64,000 nucleotides of DNA, taken from assembly GCA_029718625.1 (NCBI GenBank), contig CM056385.1, forward strand, positions 28,117,960-28,181,959. Direction: 5' to 3'. A program made the position numbers and the translations under genes. The notes beneath the pieces were generated by a model. It did not search any database. It was given only the letters and a program-made list of their open reading frames with translations, and was not told the DNA's origin. Source of the DNA: Synaphobranchus kaupii. Its lineage: Eukaryota > Chordata > Actinopteri > Anguilliformes > Synaphobranchidae. This document shows positions 1 through 12,913 of this stretch, one piece after another; position 1 is the first letter of the stretch, and every line of letters begins with the position of its first letter.

Positions 1-219
1 ATTGGTTGACTGCATCAAGACTGAGTAGCTGATGAACCACAGAGAAATATAGCAGCAGCACTTGTGACTTCTTAAATTATGCTCTCAATGTAATAAATTC
101 CTAGCACCGATTTAAATAGCAACAGAATAGGAATCGGTTGACTGCATCAGCTGAAACCTAACAGTGAATAGCAGGTTCAGGCGTACTGTAATGTGCTGCC
201 AGTATCTCGTACTGCACCT

Positions 220-306
220 CTCATTCCTTCATAATTGCAGGACTTGTCGTCAAAGCCACATGGGCTCAGGCGATAGGACCGTGAAATTTGTAATCATCAG
301 GATGAG
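220..306 (-). ncRNA. SNORD96: C/D-box snoRNA, SNORD96 (U96)-like, array copy 1
   Basis: Minus-strand features in order: a terminal stem (CTCATCC pairs with GGAATGAG, one bulged base), box C CTGATGA (canonical RUGAUGA, first base C), box D' CTGA, a C'-like TTGACGA, then guide GTCCTGCAATT and box D. Box D reads ATGA instead of CTGA. The guide is complementary to 5.8S rRNA AATTGCAGGAC, and the fifth base upstream of D falls on the G known as Gm75, the SNORD96 target. Human SNORD96A lies in a RACK1 intron and has nearly the same 3' end. It would guide 2'-O-methylation of 5.8S rRNA with fibrillarin in the nucleolus. Expression is not known. Confidence 0.8.
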
Positions 307-529
307 TTCTCTTAATGATCAACTCCTCTCAAATTTACAGACACAATGCCAGCAACAGACTTGGCACTTTGCACTGCAGGTAGGCGGTGTCCCTGGCCAG
401 ACGTGACATGCAATGACGAAGTATAGATTTTGGAATTTTCCAGCCTTATCTGGTCCGTTGGCACGGACGCACAAAAAACAGGCGACCAAGCTTGTGTATG
501 TGTGTGCGCACGCGGGCGTGGCCTCCTAC

Positions 530-623
530 CTTGACCATCTTCTCCCACCCGCAGGAGACGATGATGGGGTTGCTGCTGTTCAGAGAAACGCACGCAGGAC
601 ACCCACTCAGTGTGGCTCTCGTC
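530..623 (-). pseudogene. rack1: rack1 exon 4, array copy 1 (2-bp deletion)
   Basis: The 94-bp block is flanked on the minus strand by acceptor TGTCCCGCAG and donor GTAGGAGG. It encodes DESHTEWVSCVRFS and then, after a shift of frame, NSSNPIIVSCGWEKMVK. This is the WD40 blade of RACK1 whose exon is 96 bp in intact genes; two bases are missing after the VRFS codons, where the proline codon should stand. Splice sites look usable, but any transcript is out of frame. RACK1 is the 40S-bound seven-blade WD scaffold. Confidence 0.88.
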
Positions 624-1755
624 CTGCGGGACACAGGGAAGTGCGATGAAGGTTAACTTAGTTCACCGTTTCCCCACAACCCTGCCCCTCTCACAACCAT
701 AGATTTGTCCATTTCACTCAGTTGCTCTTAAATGGTGGGTTGTGTGAGAGGTTGAGGTTGATTGTGAGAATGTTAAATGTGGCTGGGGAAAAAAAAAAAA
801 GTATACTTCAAATTACACACAAAGCTGTTCCCCCTGGTCAAATGAATCACTGCACTAGTTACCTGCACTGTGCTAGTTAGTGTGCAGTCATTTTGACACG
901 CTAAAACATTTAAAATCCAAGTATGCTTGGCTACATATTAATTAGGGGTGGGTCACAGAATGGTCCTCCATTCAGTAAGTAGGACATGGGCGGCGACTGT
1001 TTGGAAACCACTGGTTTAACGAAATCCTGAAAAGTTTAACTCACCCCACTGAACCTGAAAGCTCAAGACCGAATCAGAATCAGAGCCCCATCTACTATGT
1101 CCTGTGTACTAGCATACTGCTTAGTGACATGCAGTATGCAAAACATATACTCCATAATTTTATCAGAGAAAACCCAAAAATAAGTATATCATCCGGGGAT
1201 TTTAAGTACACTAAATATTTAGAACATTTTGCCTTTGTTAACTTTCTCATCCAGTGTACTCAACAAGCATACTCTGTAGTATGTAAGGGCGCTGATTCGG
1301 ACATGGCCAGGGTGTCATGGACCATGTGCAGCAGAAATACTGGATTTGATCCCAGCTGAGGTTTTGATAATTGACTGAACTAGCTAATATGTAGACATCA
1401 ATGCATTGGGCAAGCACGTCACAACCAATTTCAACTGCCTTTTACACCCATTTGCCTGAACAGCTTTTATTAGCAAATTTGAGCACACCAACTTCTGAAA
1501 TTAAGCTCCAAATTTTTAAACCGTAACAGAAATAGAAATGGGTTGACTGCATCAAGACTGAGTAGCTGATCAACCAGAGAAATATAGCAGCAGTACTTGT
1601 AACTTCTTAAATTATTCTCTAAATGTAATAAATTCCTCGCACCTATTTAAATAGCAACAGAAATAGGAATCGGTTGACTGCATCAGCTCAAACCTAACAG
1701 TGAACAGCAGGTTCAGGCGTACTGTAATGTGCTGCCAGTATCTCGTACTGCACCT

Positions 1756-1842
1756 CTCATTCCTTCATAATTGCAGGACTTGTCGTCAAAGCCACATGGG
1801 CTCAGGCGATAGGACCGTGAAATTTGTAATCATCAGGATGAG
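1756..1842 (-). ncRNA. SNORD96: SNORD96-like C/D snoRNA, array copy 2
   Basis: Same boxes, guide and terminal stem as copy 1; no difference seen within the core. Confidence 0.78.
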
Positions 1843-2065
1843 TTCTCTTAATGATCAACTCCTCTCAAATTTACAGACACAATGCCAGCAACAGACTTGG
1901 CACTTTGCACTGCAGGTAGGCGGTGTCCCTGGCCAGACGTGACATGCAATGACGAAGTATAGATTTTGGAATTTTCCTGCCTTATCTGGTCCGTTGGCAC
2001 GGACGCACAAAAAACAGGCGACCAAGCTTGTGTATGTGTGTGCGCACGCGGGCGTGGCCTCCTAC

Positions 2066-2159
2066 CTTGACCATCTTCTCCCACCCGCAGGAGACGATGA
2101 TGGGGTTGCTGCTGTTCAGAGAAACGCACGCAGGACACCCACTCAGTGTGGCTCTCGTC
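2066..2159 (-). pseudogene. rack1: rack1 exon 4, array copy 2
   Basis: Same 94-bp exon with the shared 2-bp deletion and intact AG/GT borders. Confidence 0.87.
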
Positions 2160-3291
2160 CTGCGGGACACAGGGAAGTGCGATGAAGGTTAACTTAGTTC
2201 ACCGTTTCCCCACAACCCTGCCCCTCTCACAACCATAGATTTGTCCATTTCACTCAGTTGCTCTTAAATGGTGGGTTGTGTGAGAGGTTGAGGTTGATTG
2301 TGAGAATGTTAAATGTGGCTGGGGAAAAAAAAAAAAGTATACTTCAAATTACACACAAAGCTGTTCCCCCTGGTCAAATGAATCACTGCACTAGTTACCT
2401 GCACTGTGCTAGTTAGTGTGCAGTCATTTTGACACGCTAAAACATTTAAAATCCAAGTATGCTTGGCTACATATTAATTAGGGGTGGGTCACAGAATGGT
2501 CCTCCATTCAGTAAGTAGGACATGGGCGGCGACTGTTTGGAAACCACTGGTTTAACGAAATCCTGAAAAGTTTAACTCACCCCACTGAACCTGAAAGCTC
2601 AAGACCGAATCAGAATCAGAGCCCCATCTACTATGTCCTGTGTACTAGCATACTGCTTAGTGACATGCAGTATGCAAAACATATACTCCATAATTTTATC
2701 AGAGAAAACCCAAAAATAAGTATATCATCCGGGGATTTTAAGTACACTAAATATTTAGAACATTTTGCCTTTGTTAACTTTCTCATCCAGTGTACTCAAC
2801 AAGCATACTCTGTAGTATGTAAGGGCGCTGATTCGGACATGGCCAGGGTGTCATGGACCATGTGCAGCAGAAATACTGGATTTGATCCCAGCTGAGGTTT
2901 TGATAATTGACTGAACTAGCTAATATGTAGACATCAATGCATTGGGCAAGCACATCACAACCAATTTCAACTGCCTTTTACACCCATTTGCCTGAACAGC
3001 TTTTATTAGCAAATTTGAGCACACCAACTTCTGAAATTAAGCTCCAAATTTTTAAACCGTAACAGAAATAGAAATGGGTTGACTGCATCAAGACTGAGTA
3101 GCTGATCAACCAGAGAAATATAGCAGCAGTACTTGTAACTTCTTAAATTATTCTCTAAATGTAATAAATTCCTCGCACCTATTTAAATAGCAACAGAAAT
3201 AGGAATCGGTTGACTGCATCAGCTCAAACCTAACAGTGAACAGCAGGTTCAGGCGTACTGTAATGTGCTGCCAGTATCTCGTACTGCACCT

Positions 3292-3378
3292 CTCATTCCT
3301 TCATAATTGCAGGACTTGTCGTCAAAGCCACATGGGCTCAGGCGATAGGACCGTGAAATTTGTAATCATCAGGATGAG
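3292..3378 (-). ncRNA. SNORD96: SNORD96-like C/D snoRNA, array copy 3
   Basis: Core identical to copy 1, with intact guide to 5.8S rRNA and box D ATGA. Confidence 0.78.
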
Positions 3379-3601
3379 TTCTCTTAATGATCAACTCCTC
3401 TCAAATTTACAGACACAATGCCAGCAACAGACTTGGCACTTTGCACTGCAGGTAGGCGGTGTCCCTGGCCAGACGTGACATGCAATGACGAAGTATAGAT
3501 TTTGGAATTTTCCTGCCTTATCTGGTCCGTTGGCACGGACGCACAAAAAACAGGCGACCAAGCTTGTGTATGTGTGTGCGCACGCGGGCGTGGCCTCCTA
3601 C

Positions 3602-3695
3602 CTTGACCATCTTCTCCCACCCGCAGGAGACGATGATGGGGTTGCTGCTGTTCAGAGAAACGCACGCGGGACACCCACTCAGTGTGGCTCTCGTC
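3602..3695 (-). pseudogene. rack1: rack1 exon 4, array copy 3
   Basis: Same shared deletion. One private change (plus-strand CACGCGGGAC instead of CACGCAGGAC) replaces the cysteine of WVSCVRFS with arginine. Confidence 0.87.
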
Positions 3696-4827
3696 CTGCG
3701 GGACACAGGGAAGTGCGATGAAGGTTAACTTAGTTCACCGTTTCCCCACAACCCTGCCCCTCTCACAACCATAGATTTGTCCATTTCACTCAGTTGCTCT
3801 TAAATGGTGGGTTGTGTGAGAGGTTGAGGTTGATTGTGAGAATGTTAAATGTGGCTGGGGAAAAAAAAAAAAGTATACTTCAAATTACACACAAAGCTGT
3901 TCCCCCTGGTCAAATGAATCACTGCACTAGTTACCTGCACTGTGCTAGTTAGTGTGCAGTCATTTTGACACGCTAAAACATTTAAAATCCAAGTATGCTT
4001 GGCTACATATTAATTAGGGGTGGGTCACAGAATGGTCCTCCATTCAGTAAGTAGGACATGGGCGGCGACTGTTTGGAAACCACTGGTTTAACGAAATCCT
4101 GAAAAGTTTAACTCACCCCACTGAAACTGAAAGCTCAAGACCGAATCAGAATCAGAGCCCCATCTACTATGTCCTGTGTACTAGCATACTGCTTAGTGAC
4201 ATGCAGTATGCAAAACATATACTCCATAATTTTATCAGAGAAAACCCAAAAATAAGTATATCATCCGGGGATTTTAAGTACACTAAATATTTAGAACATT
4301 TTGCCTTTGTTAACTTTCTCATCCAGTGTACTCAACAAGCATACTCTGTAGTATGTAAGGGCGCTGATTCAGACATGGCCAGGGTGTCATGGACCATGTG
4401 CAGCAGAAATACTGGATTTGATCCCAGCTGAAGTTTTGATAATTGACTGAACTAGCTAATATGTAGACAGAAATGCATTGGGCAAGCACGTCACAACCAA
4501 ATTAAACTGCCTTTTACACCCATTTGCCTGAACAGCTTTTATTAGCAAATTTGAGCACACCAACTTCTGAAATTAAGCTCCAAATTTTTAAACCGTAACA
4601 GAAATAGAAATGGGTTGACTGCATCAAGACTGAGTATCTGATCAACCAGAGAAATATAGCAGCAGTACTTGTAACTTCTTAAATTATTCTCTAACTGTAA
4701 TAAATTCCTCGCACCTATTTAAATAGCAACAGAAATAGGAATCGGTTGACTGCATCAGCTCAAACCTAACAGTGAACAGCAGGTTCAGGCGTACTGTAAT
4801 GTGCTGCCAGTATCTCGTACTGCACCT

Positions 4828-4914
4828 CTCATTCCTTCATAATTGCAGGACTTGTCGTCAAAGCCACATGGGCTCAGGCGATAGGACCGTGAAATTTGTA
4901 ATCATCAGGATGAG
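4828..4914 (-). ncRNA. SNORD96: SNORD96-like C/D snoRNA, array copy 4
   Basis: Core identical to copy 1. Confidence 0.78.
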
Positions 4915-5137
4915 TTCTCTTAATGATCAACTCCTCTCAAATTTACAGACACAATGCCAGCAACAGACTTGGCACTTTGCACTGCAGGTAGGCAGTGTCC
5001 CTGGCCAGACGTGACATGCAATGACGAAGTATAGATTTTGGAATTTTCCTGCCTTATCTGGTCCGTTGGCACGGACGCACAAAAAACAGGCGACCAAGCT
5101 TGTGTATGTGTGTGCGCACGCGGGCGTGGCCTCCTAC

Positions 5138-5231
5138 CTTGACCATCTTCTCCCACCCGCAGGAGACGATGATGGGGTTGCTGCTGTTCAGAGAAACGCA
5201 CGCAGGACACCCACTCAGTGTGGCTCTCGTC
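5138..5231 (-). pseudogene. rack1: rack1 exon 4, array copy 4
   Basis: Same exon, same deletion, borders intact. Confidence 0.87.
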
Positions 5232-6364
5232 CTGCGGGACACAGGGAAGTGCGATGAAGGTTAACTTAGTTCACCGTTTCCCCACAACCCTGCCCCTCTC
5301 ACAACCATAGATTTGTCCATTTCACTCAGTTGCTCTTAAATGGTGGGTTGTGTGAGAGGTTGAGGTTGATTGTGAGAATGTTAAATGTGGCTGGGGGAAA
5401 AAAAAAAAAGTATACTTCAAATTACACACAAAGCTGTTCCCCCTGGTCAAATGAATCACTGCACTAGTTACCTGCACTGTGCTAGTTAGTGTGCAGTCAT
5501 TTTGACACGCTAAAACATTTAAAATCCAAGTATGCTTGGCTACATATTAATTAGGGGTGGGTCACAGAATGGTCCTCCATTCAGTAAGTAGGACATGGGC
5601 GGCGACTGTTTGGAAACCACTGGTTTAACGAAATCCTGAAAAGTTTAACTCACCCCACTGAACCTGAAAGCTCAAGACCGAATCAGAATCAGAGCCCCAT
5701 CTACTATGTCCTGTGTACTAGCATACTGCTTAGTGACATGCAGTATGCAAAACATATACTCCATAATTTTATCAGAGAAAACCCAAAAATAAGTATATCA
5801 TCCGGGGATTTTAAGTACACTAAATATTTAGAACATTTTGCCTTTGTTAACTTTCTCATCCAGTGTACTCAACAAGCATACTCTGTAGTATGTAAGGGCG
5901 CTGATTCGGACATGGCCAGGGTGTCATGGACCATGTGCAGCAGAAATACTGGATTTGATCCCAGCTGAGGTTTTGATAATTGACTGAACTAGCTAATATG
6001 TAGACAGAAATGCATTGGGCAAGCACGTCACAACCAAATTAAACTGCCTTTTACACCCATTTGCCTGAACAGCTTTTATTAGCAAATTTGAGCACACCAA
6101 CTTCTGAAATTAAGCTCCAAATTTTTAAACCGTAACAGAAATAGAAATGGGTTGACTGCATCAAGACTGAGTATCTGATCAACCAGAGAAATATAGCAGC
6201 AGTACTTGTAACTTCTTAAATTATTCTCTAACTGTAATAAATTCCTCGCACCTATTTAAATAGCAACAGAAATAGGAATCGGTTGACTGCATCAGCTCAA
6301 ACCTAACAGTGAACAGCAGGTTCAGGCGTACTGTAATGTGCTGCCAGTATCTCGTACTGCACCT

Positions 6365-6451
6365 CTCATTCCTTCATAATTGCAGGACTTGTCGTCAAAG
6401 CCACATGGGCTCAGGCGATAGGACCGTGAAATTTGTAATCATCAGGATGAG
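6365..6451 (-). ncRNA. SNORD96: SNORD96-like C/D snoRNA, array copy 5
   Basis: Core identical to copy 1. Confidence 0.78.
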
Positions 6452-6674
6452 TTCTCTTAATGATCAACTCCTCTCAAATTTACAGACACAATGCCAGCAA
6501 CAGACTTGGCACTTTGCACTGCAGGTAGGCAGTGTCCCTGGCCAGACGTGACATGCAATGACGAAGTATAGATTTTGGAATTTTCCTGCCTTATCTGGTC
6601 CGTTGGCACGGACGCACAAAAAACAGGCGACCAAGCTTGTGTATGTGTGTGCGCACGCGGGCATGGCCTCCTAC

Positions 6675-6768
6675 CTTGACCATCTTCTCCCACCCGCAGG
6701 AGACGATGATGGGGTTGCTGCTGTTCAGAGAAACGCACGCAGGACACCCACTCAGTGTGGCTCTCGTC
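6675..6768 (-). pseudogene. rack1: rack1 exon 4, array copy 5
   Basis: Same exon and deletion. The downstream intron has a private G to A change near 6663 that leaves the donor intact. Confidence 0.87.
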
Positions 6769-7901
6769 CTGCGGGACACAGGGAAGTGCGATGAAGGTTA
6801 ACTTAGTTCACCGTTTCCCCACAACCCTGCCCCTCTCACAACCATAGATTTGTCCATTTCACTCAGTTGCTCTTAAATGGTGGGTTGTGTGAGAGGTTGA
6901 GGTTGATTGTGAGAATGTTAAATGTGGCTGGGGGAAAAAAAAAAAAGTATACTTCAAATTACACACAAAGCTGTTCCCCCTGGTCAAATGAATCACTGCA
7001 CTAGTTACCTGCACTGTGCTAGTTAGTGTGCAGTCATTTTGACACGCTAAAACATTTAAAATCCAAGTATGCTTGGCTACATATTAATTAGGGGTGGGTC
7101 ACAGAATGGTCCTCCATTCAGTAAGTAGGACATGGGCGGCGACTGTTTGGAAACCACTGGTTTAACGAAATCCTGAAAAGTTTAACTCACCCCACTGAAC
7201 CTGAAAGCTCAAGACCGAATCAGAATCAGAGCCCCATCTACTATGTCCTGTGTACTAGCATACTGCTTAGTGACATGCAGTATGCAAAACATATACTCCA
7301 TAATTTTATCAGAGAAAACCCAAAAATAAGTATATCATCCGGGGATTTTAAGTACACTAAATATTTAGAACATTTTGCCTTTGTTAACTTTCTCATCCAG
7401 TGTACTCAACAAGCATACTCTGTAGTATGTAAGGGCGCTGATTCGGACATGGCCAGGGTGTCATGGACCATGTGCAGCAGAAATACTGGATTTGATCCCA
7501 GCTGAGGTTTTGATAATTGACTGAACTAGCTAATATGTAGACATCAATGCATTGGGCAAGCACGTCACAACCAATTTCAACTGCCTTTTACACCCATTTG
7601 CCTGAACAGCTTTTATTAGCAAATTTGAGCACACCAACTTCTGAAATTAAGCTCCAAATTTTTAAACCGTAACAGAAATAGAAATGGGTTGACTGCATCA
7701 AGACTGAGTAGCTGATCAACCAGAGAAATATAGCAGCAGTACTTGTAACTTCTTAAATTATTCTCTAAATGTAATAAATTCCTCGCACCTATTTAAATAG
7801 CAACAGAAATAGGAATCGGTTGACTGCATCAGCTCAAACCTAACAGTGAACAGCAGGTTCAGGCGTACTGTAATGTGCTGCCAGTATCTCGTACTGCACC
7901 T

Positions 7902-7988
7902 CTCATTCCTTCATAATTGTAGGACTTGTCGTCAAAGCCACATGGGCTCAGGCGATAGGACCGTGAAATTTGTAATCATCAGGATGAG
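7902..7988 (-). ncRNA. SNORD96: SNORD96-like C/D snoRNA, array copy 6 (guide mutated)
   Basis: As copy 1 except for one change at plus-strand position 7920 (C to T), which turns the guide TCCTGCAATT into TCCTACAATT. The mismatch falls next to the base that selects the methylated G of 5.8S rRNA, so this copy should guide less well or another target. Boxes and stem are unchanged. Confidence 0.72.
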
Positions 7989-8211
7989 TTCTCTTAATGA
8001 TCAACTCCTCTCAAATTTACAGACACAATGCCAGCAACAGACTTGGCACTTTGCACTGCAGGTAGGCGGTGTCCCTGGCCAGACGTGACATGCAATGACG
8101 AAGTATAGATTTTGGAATTTTCCTGCCTTATCTGGTCCGTTGGCACGGACGCACAAAAAACAGGCGACCAAGCTTGTGTATGTGTGTGCGCACGCGGGCG
8201 TGGCCTCCTAC

Positions 8212-8305
8212 CTTGACCATCTTCTCCCACCCGCAGGAGACGATGATGGGGTTGCTGCTGTTCAGAGAAACGCACGCAGGACACCCACTCAGTGTGGCTC
8301 TCGTC
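8212..8305 (-). pseudogene. rack1: rack1 exon 4, array copy 6
   Basis: Same exon, same deletion, borders intact. Confidence 0.87.
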
Positions 8306-9438
8306 CTGCGGGACACAGGGAAGTGCGATGAAGGTTAACTTAGTTCACCGTTTCCCCACAACCCTGCCCCTCTCACAACCATAGATTTGTCCATTTCACT
8401 CAGTTGCTCTTAAATGGTGGGTTGTGTGAGAGGTTGAGGTTGATTGTGAGAATGTTAAATGTGGCTGGGGAAAAAAAAAAAAAGTATACTTCAAATTACA
8501 CACAAAGCTGTTCCCCCTGGTCAAATGAATCACTGCACTAGTTACCTGCACTGTGCTAGTTAGTGTGCAGTCATTTTGACACGCTAAAACATTTAAAATC
8601 CAAGTATGCTTGGCTACATATTAATTAGGGGTGGGTCACAGAATGGTCCTCCATTCAGTAAGTAGGACATGGGCGGCGACTGTTTGGAAACCACTGGTTT
8701 AACGAAATCCTGAAAAGTTTAACTCACCCCACTGAAACTGAAAGCTCAAGACCGAATCAGAATCAGAGCCCCATCTACTATGTCCTGTGTACTAGCATAC
8801 TGCTTAGTGACATGCAGTATGCAAAACATATACTCCATAATTTTATCAGAGAAAACCCAAAAATAAGTATATCATCCGGGGATTTTAAGTACACTAAATA
8901 TTTAGAACATTTTGCCTTTGTTAACTTTCTCATCCAGTGTACTCAACAAGCATACTCTGTAGTATGTAAGGGCGCTGATTCAGACATGGCCAGGGTGTCA
9001 TGGACCATGTGCAGCAGAAATACTGGATTTGATCCCAGCTGAAGTTTTGATAATTGACTGAACTAGCTAATATGTAGACAGAAATGCATTGGGCAAGCAC
9101 GTCACAACCAAATTAAACTGCCTTTTACACCCATTTGCCTGAACAGCTTTTATTAGCAAATTTGAGCACACCAACTTCTGAAATTAAGCTCCAAATTTTT
9201 AAACCGTAACAGAAATAGAAATGGGTTGACTGCATCAAGACTGAGTATCTGATCAACCAGAGAAATATAGCAGCAGTACTTGTAACTTCTTAAATTATTC
9301 TCTAACTGTAATAAATTCCTCGCACCTATTTAAATAGCAACAGAAATAGGAATCGGTTGACTGCATCAGCTCAAACCTAACAGTGAACAGCAGGTTCAGG
9401 CGTACTGTAATGTGCTGCCAGTATCTCGTACTGCACCT

Positions 9439-9525
9439 CTCATTCCTTCATAATTGCAGGACTTGTCGTCAAAGCCACATGGGCTCAGGCGATAGGACCG
9501 TGAAATTTGTAATCATCAGGATGAG
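9439..9525 (-). ncRNA. SNORD96: SNORD96-like C/D snoRNA, array copy 7
   Basis: Core identical to copy 1. Confidence 0.78.
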
Positions 9526-9748
9526 TTCTCTTAATGATCAACTCCTCTCAAATTTACAGACACAATGCCAGCAACAGACTTGGCACTTTGCACTGCAGGT
9601 AGGCGGTGTCCCTGGCCAGACGTGACATGCAATGACGAAGTATAGATTTTGGAATTTTCCTGCCTTATCTGGTCCGTTGGCACGGACGCACAAAAAACAG
9701 GCGACCAAGCTTGTGTATGTGTGTGCGCACGCGGGCGTGGCCTCCTAC

Positions 9749-9842
9749 CTTGACCATCTTCTCCCACCCGCAGGAGACGATGATGGGGTTGCTGCTGTTC
9801 AGAGAAACGCACGCAGGACACCCACTCAGTGTGGCTCTCGTC
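9749..9842 (-). pseudogene. rack1: rack1 exon 4, array copy 7
   Basis: Same exon, same deletion, borders intact. Confidence 0.87.
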
Positions 9843-10975
9843 CTGCGGGACACAGGGAAGTGCGATGAAGGTTAACTTAGTTCACCGTTTCCCCACAACC
9901 CTGCCCCTCTCACAACCATAGATTTGTCCATTTCACTCAGTTGCTCTTAAATGGTGGGTTGTGTGAGAGGTTGAGGTTGATTGTGAGAATGTTAAATGTG
10001 GCTGGGGGAAAAAAAAAAAAGTATACTTCAAATTACACACAAAGCTGTTCCCCCTGGTCAAATGAATCACTGCACTAGTTACCTGCACTGTGCTAGTTAG
10101 TGTGCAGTCATTTTGACACGCTAAAACATTTAAAATCCAAGTATGCTTGGCTACATATTAATTAGGGGTGGGTCACAGAATGGTCCTCCATTCAGTAAGT
10201 AGGACATGGGCGGCGACTGTTTGGAAACCACTGGTTTAACGAAATCCTGAAAAGTTTAACTCACCCCACTGAACCTGAAAGCTCAAGACCGAATCAGAAT
10301 CAGAGCCCCATCTACTATGTCCTGTGTACTAGCATACTGCTTAGTGACATGCAGTATGCAAAACATATACTCCATAATTTTATCAGAGAAAACCCAAAAA
10401 TAAGTATATCATCCGGGGATTTTAAGTACACTAAATATTTAGAACATTTTGCCTTTGTTAACTTTCTCATCCAGTGTACTCAACAAGCATACTCTGTAGT
10501 ATGTAAGGGCGCTGATTCGGACATGGCCAGGGTGTCATGGACCATGTGCAGCAGAAATACTGGATTTGATCCCAGCTGAGGTTTTGATAATTGACTGAAC
10601 TAGCTAATATGTAGACAGAAATGCATTGGGCAAGCACGTCACAACCAAATTAAACTGCCTTTTACACCCATTTGCCTGAACAGCTTTTATTAGCAAATTT
10701 GAGCACACCAACTTCTGAAATTAAGCTCCAAATTTTTAAACCGTAACAGAAATAGAAATGGGTTGACTGCATCAAGACTGAGTATCTGATCAACCAGAGA
10801 AATATAGCAGCAGTACTTGTAACTTCTTAAATTATTCTCTAACTGTAATAAATTCCTCGCACCTATTTAAATAGCAACAGAAATAGGAATCGGTTGACTG
10901 CATCAGCTCAAACCTAACAGTGAACAGCAGGTTCAGGCGTACTGTAATGTGCTGCCAGTATCTCGTACTGCACCT

Positions 10976-11062
10976 CTCATTCCTTCATAATTGCAGGACT
11001 TGTCGTCAAAGCCACATGGGCTCAGGCGATAGGACCGTGAAATTTGTAATCATCAGGATGAG
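10976..11062 (-). ncRNA. SNORD96: SNORD96-like C/D snoRNA, array copy 8
   Basis: Core identical to copy 1. Confidence 0.78.
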
Positions 11063-11285
11063 TTCTCTTAATGATCAACTCCTCTCAAATTTACAGACAC
11101 AATGCCAGCAACAGACTTGGCACTTTGCACTGCAGGTAGGCGGTGTCCCTGGCCAGACGTGACATGCAATGACGAAGTATAGATTTTGGAATTTTCCTGC
11201 CTTATCTGGTCCGTTGGCACGGACGCACAAAAAACAGGCGACCAAGCTTGTGTATGTGTGTGCGCACGCGGGCGTGGCCTCCTAC

Positions 11286-11379
11286 CTTGACCATCTTCTC
11301 CCACCCGCAGGAGACGATGATGGGGTTGCTGCTGTTCAGAGAAACGCACGCAGGACACCCACTCAGTGTGGCTCTCGTC
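11286..11379 (-). pseudogene. rack1: rack1 exon 4, array copy 8
   Basis: Same exon, same deletion, borders intact. Confidence 0.87.
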
Positions 11380-12509
11380 CTGCGGGACACAGGGAAGTGC
11401 GATGAAGGTTAACTTAGTTCACCGTTTCCCCACAACCCTGCCCCTCTCACAACCATAGATTTGTCCATTTCACTCAGTTGCTCTTAAATGGTGGGTTGTG
11501 TGAGAGGTTGAGGTTGATTGTGAGAATGTTAAATGTGGCTGGGGAAAAAAAAAAAAGTATACTTCAAATTACACACAAAGCTGTTCCCCCTGGTCAAATG
11601 AATCACTGCACTAGTTACCTGCACTGTGCTAGTTAGTGTGCAGTCATTTTGACACGCTAAAACATTTAAAATCCAAGTATGCTTGGCTACATATTAATTA
11701 GGGGTGGGTCACAGAATGGTCCTCCATTCAGTAAGTAGGACATGGGCGGCGACTGTTTGGAAACCACTGGTTTAACGAAATCCTGAAAAGTTTAACTCAC
11801 CCCACTGAAACTGAAAGCTCAAGACCGAATCAGAATCAGAGCCCCATCTACTATGTCCTGTGTACTAGCATACTGCTTAGTGACATGCAGTATGCAAAAC
11901 ATATACTCCATAATTTTATCAGAGAAAACCCAAAAATAAGTATATCATCCGGGGATTTTAAGTACACTAAATATTTAGAACATTTTGCCTTTGTTAACTT
12001 TCTCATCCAGTGTACTCAACAAGCATACTCTGTAGTATGTAAGGGCGCTGATTCAGACATGGCCAGGGTGTCATGGACCATGTGCAGCAGAAATACTGGA
12101 TTTGATCCCAGCTGAAGTTTTGATAATTGACAACTAGCTAATATGTAGACAGAAATGCATTGGGCAAGCACGTCACAACCAAATTAAACTGCCTTTTACA
12201 CCCATTTGCCTGAACAGCTTTTATTAGCAAATTTGAGCACACCAACTTCTGAAATTAAGCTCCAAATTTTTAAACCGTAACAGAAATAGAAATGGGTTGA
12301 CTGCATCAAGACTGAGTATCTGATCAACCAGAGAAATATAGCAGCAGTACTTGTAACTTCTTAAATTATTCTCTAACTGTAATAAATTCCTCGCACCTAT
12401 TTAAATAGCAACAGAAATAGGAATCGGTTGACTGCATCAGCTCAAACCTAACAGTGAACAGCAGGTTCAGGCGTACTGTAATGTGCTGCCAGTATCTCGT
12501 ACTGCACCT

Positions 12510-12596
12510 CTCATTCCTTCATAATTGCAGGACTTGTCGTCAAAGCCACATGGGCTCAGGCGATAGGACCGTGAAATTTGTAATCATCAGGATGAG
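12510..12596 (-). ncRNA. SNORD96: SNORD96-like C/D snoRNA, array copy 9
   Basis: Core identical to copy 1. Confidence 0.78.
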
Positions 12597-12819
12597 TTCT
12601 CTTAATGATCAACTCCTCTCAAATTTACAGACACAATGCCAGCAACAGACTTGGCACTTTGCACTGCAGGTAGGCAGTGTCCCTGGCCAGACGTGACATG
12701 CAATGACGAAGTATAGATTTTGGAATTTTCCTGCCTTATCTGGTCCGTTGGCACGGACGCACAAAAAACAGGCGACCAAGCTTGTGTATGTGTGTGCGCA
12801 CGCGGGCGTGGCCTCCTAC

Positions 12820-12913
12820 CTTGACCATCTTCTCCCACCCGCAGGAGACGATGATGGGGTTGCTGCTGTTCAGAGAAACGCACGCAGGACACCCACTCAG
12901 TGTGGCTCTCGTC
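12820..12913 (-). pseudogene. rack1: rack1 exon 4, array copy 9
   Basis: Same exon, same deletion, borders intact. Confidence 0.87.

Noticed and set aside
164..1359. Recurrent plus-strand frames of 76-80 codons in every array unit
   Set aside because: They recur only because the unit recurs, and they overlap the snoRNA or intron-like sequence of the opposite strand; no coding signature.
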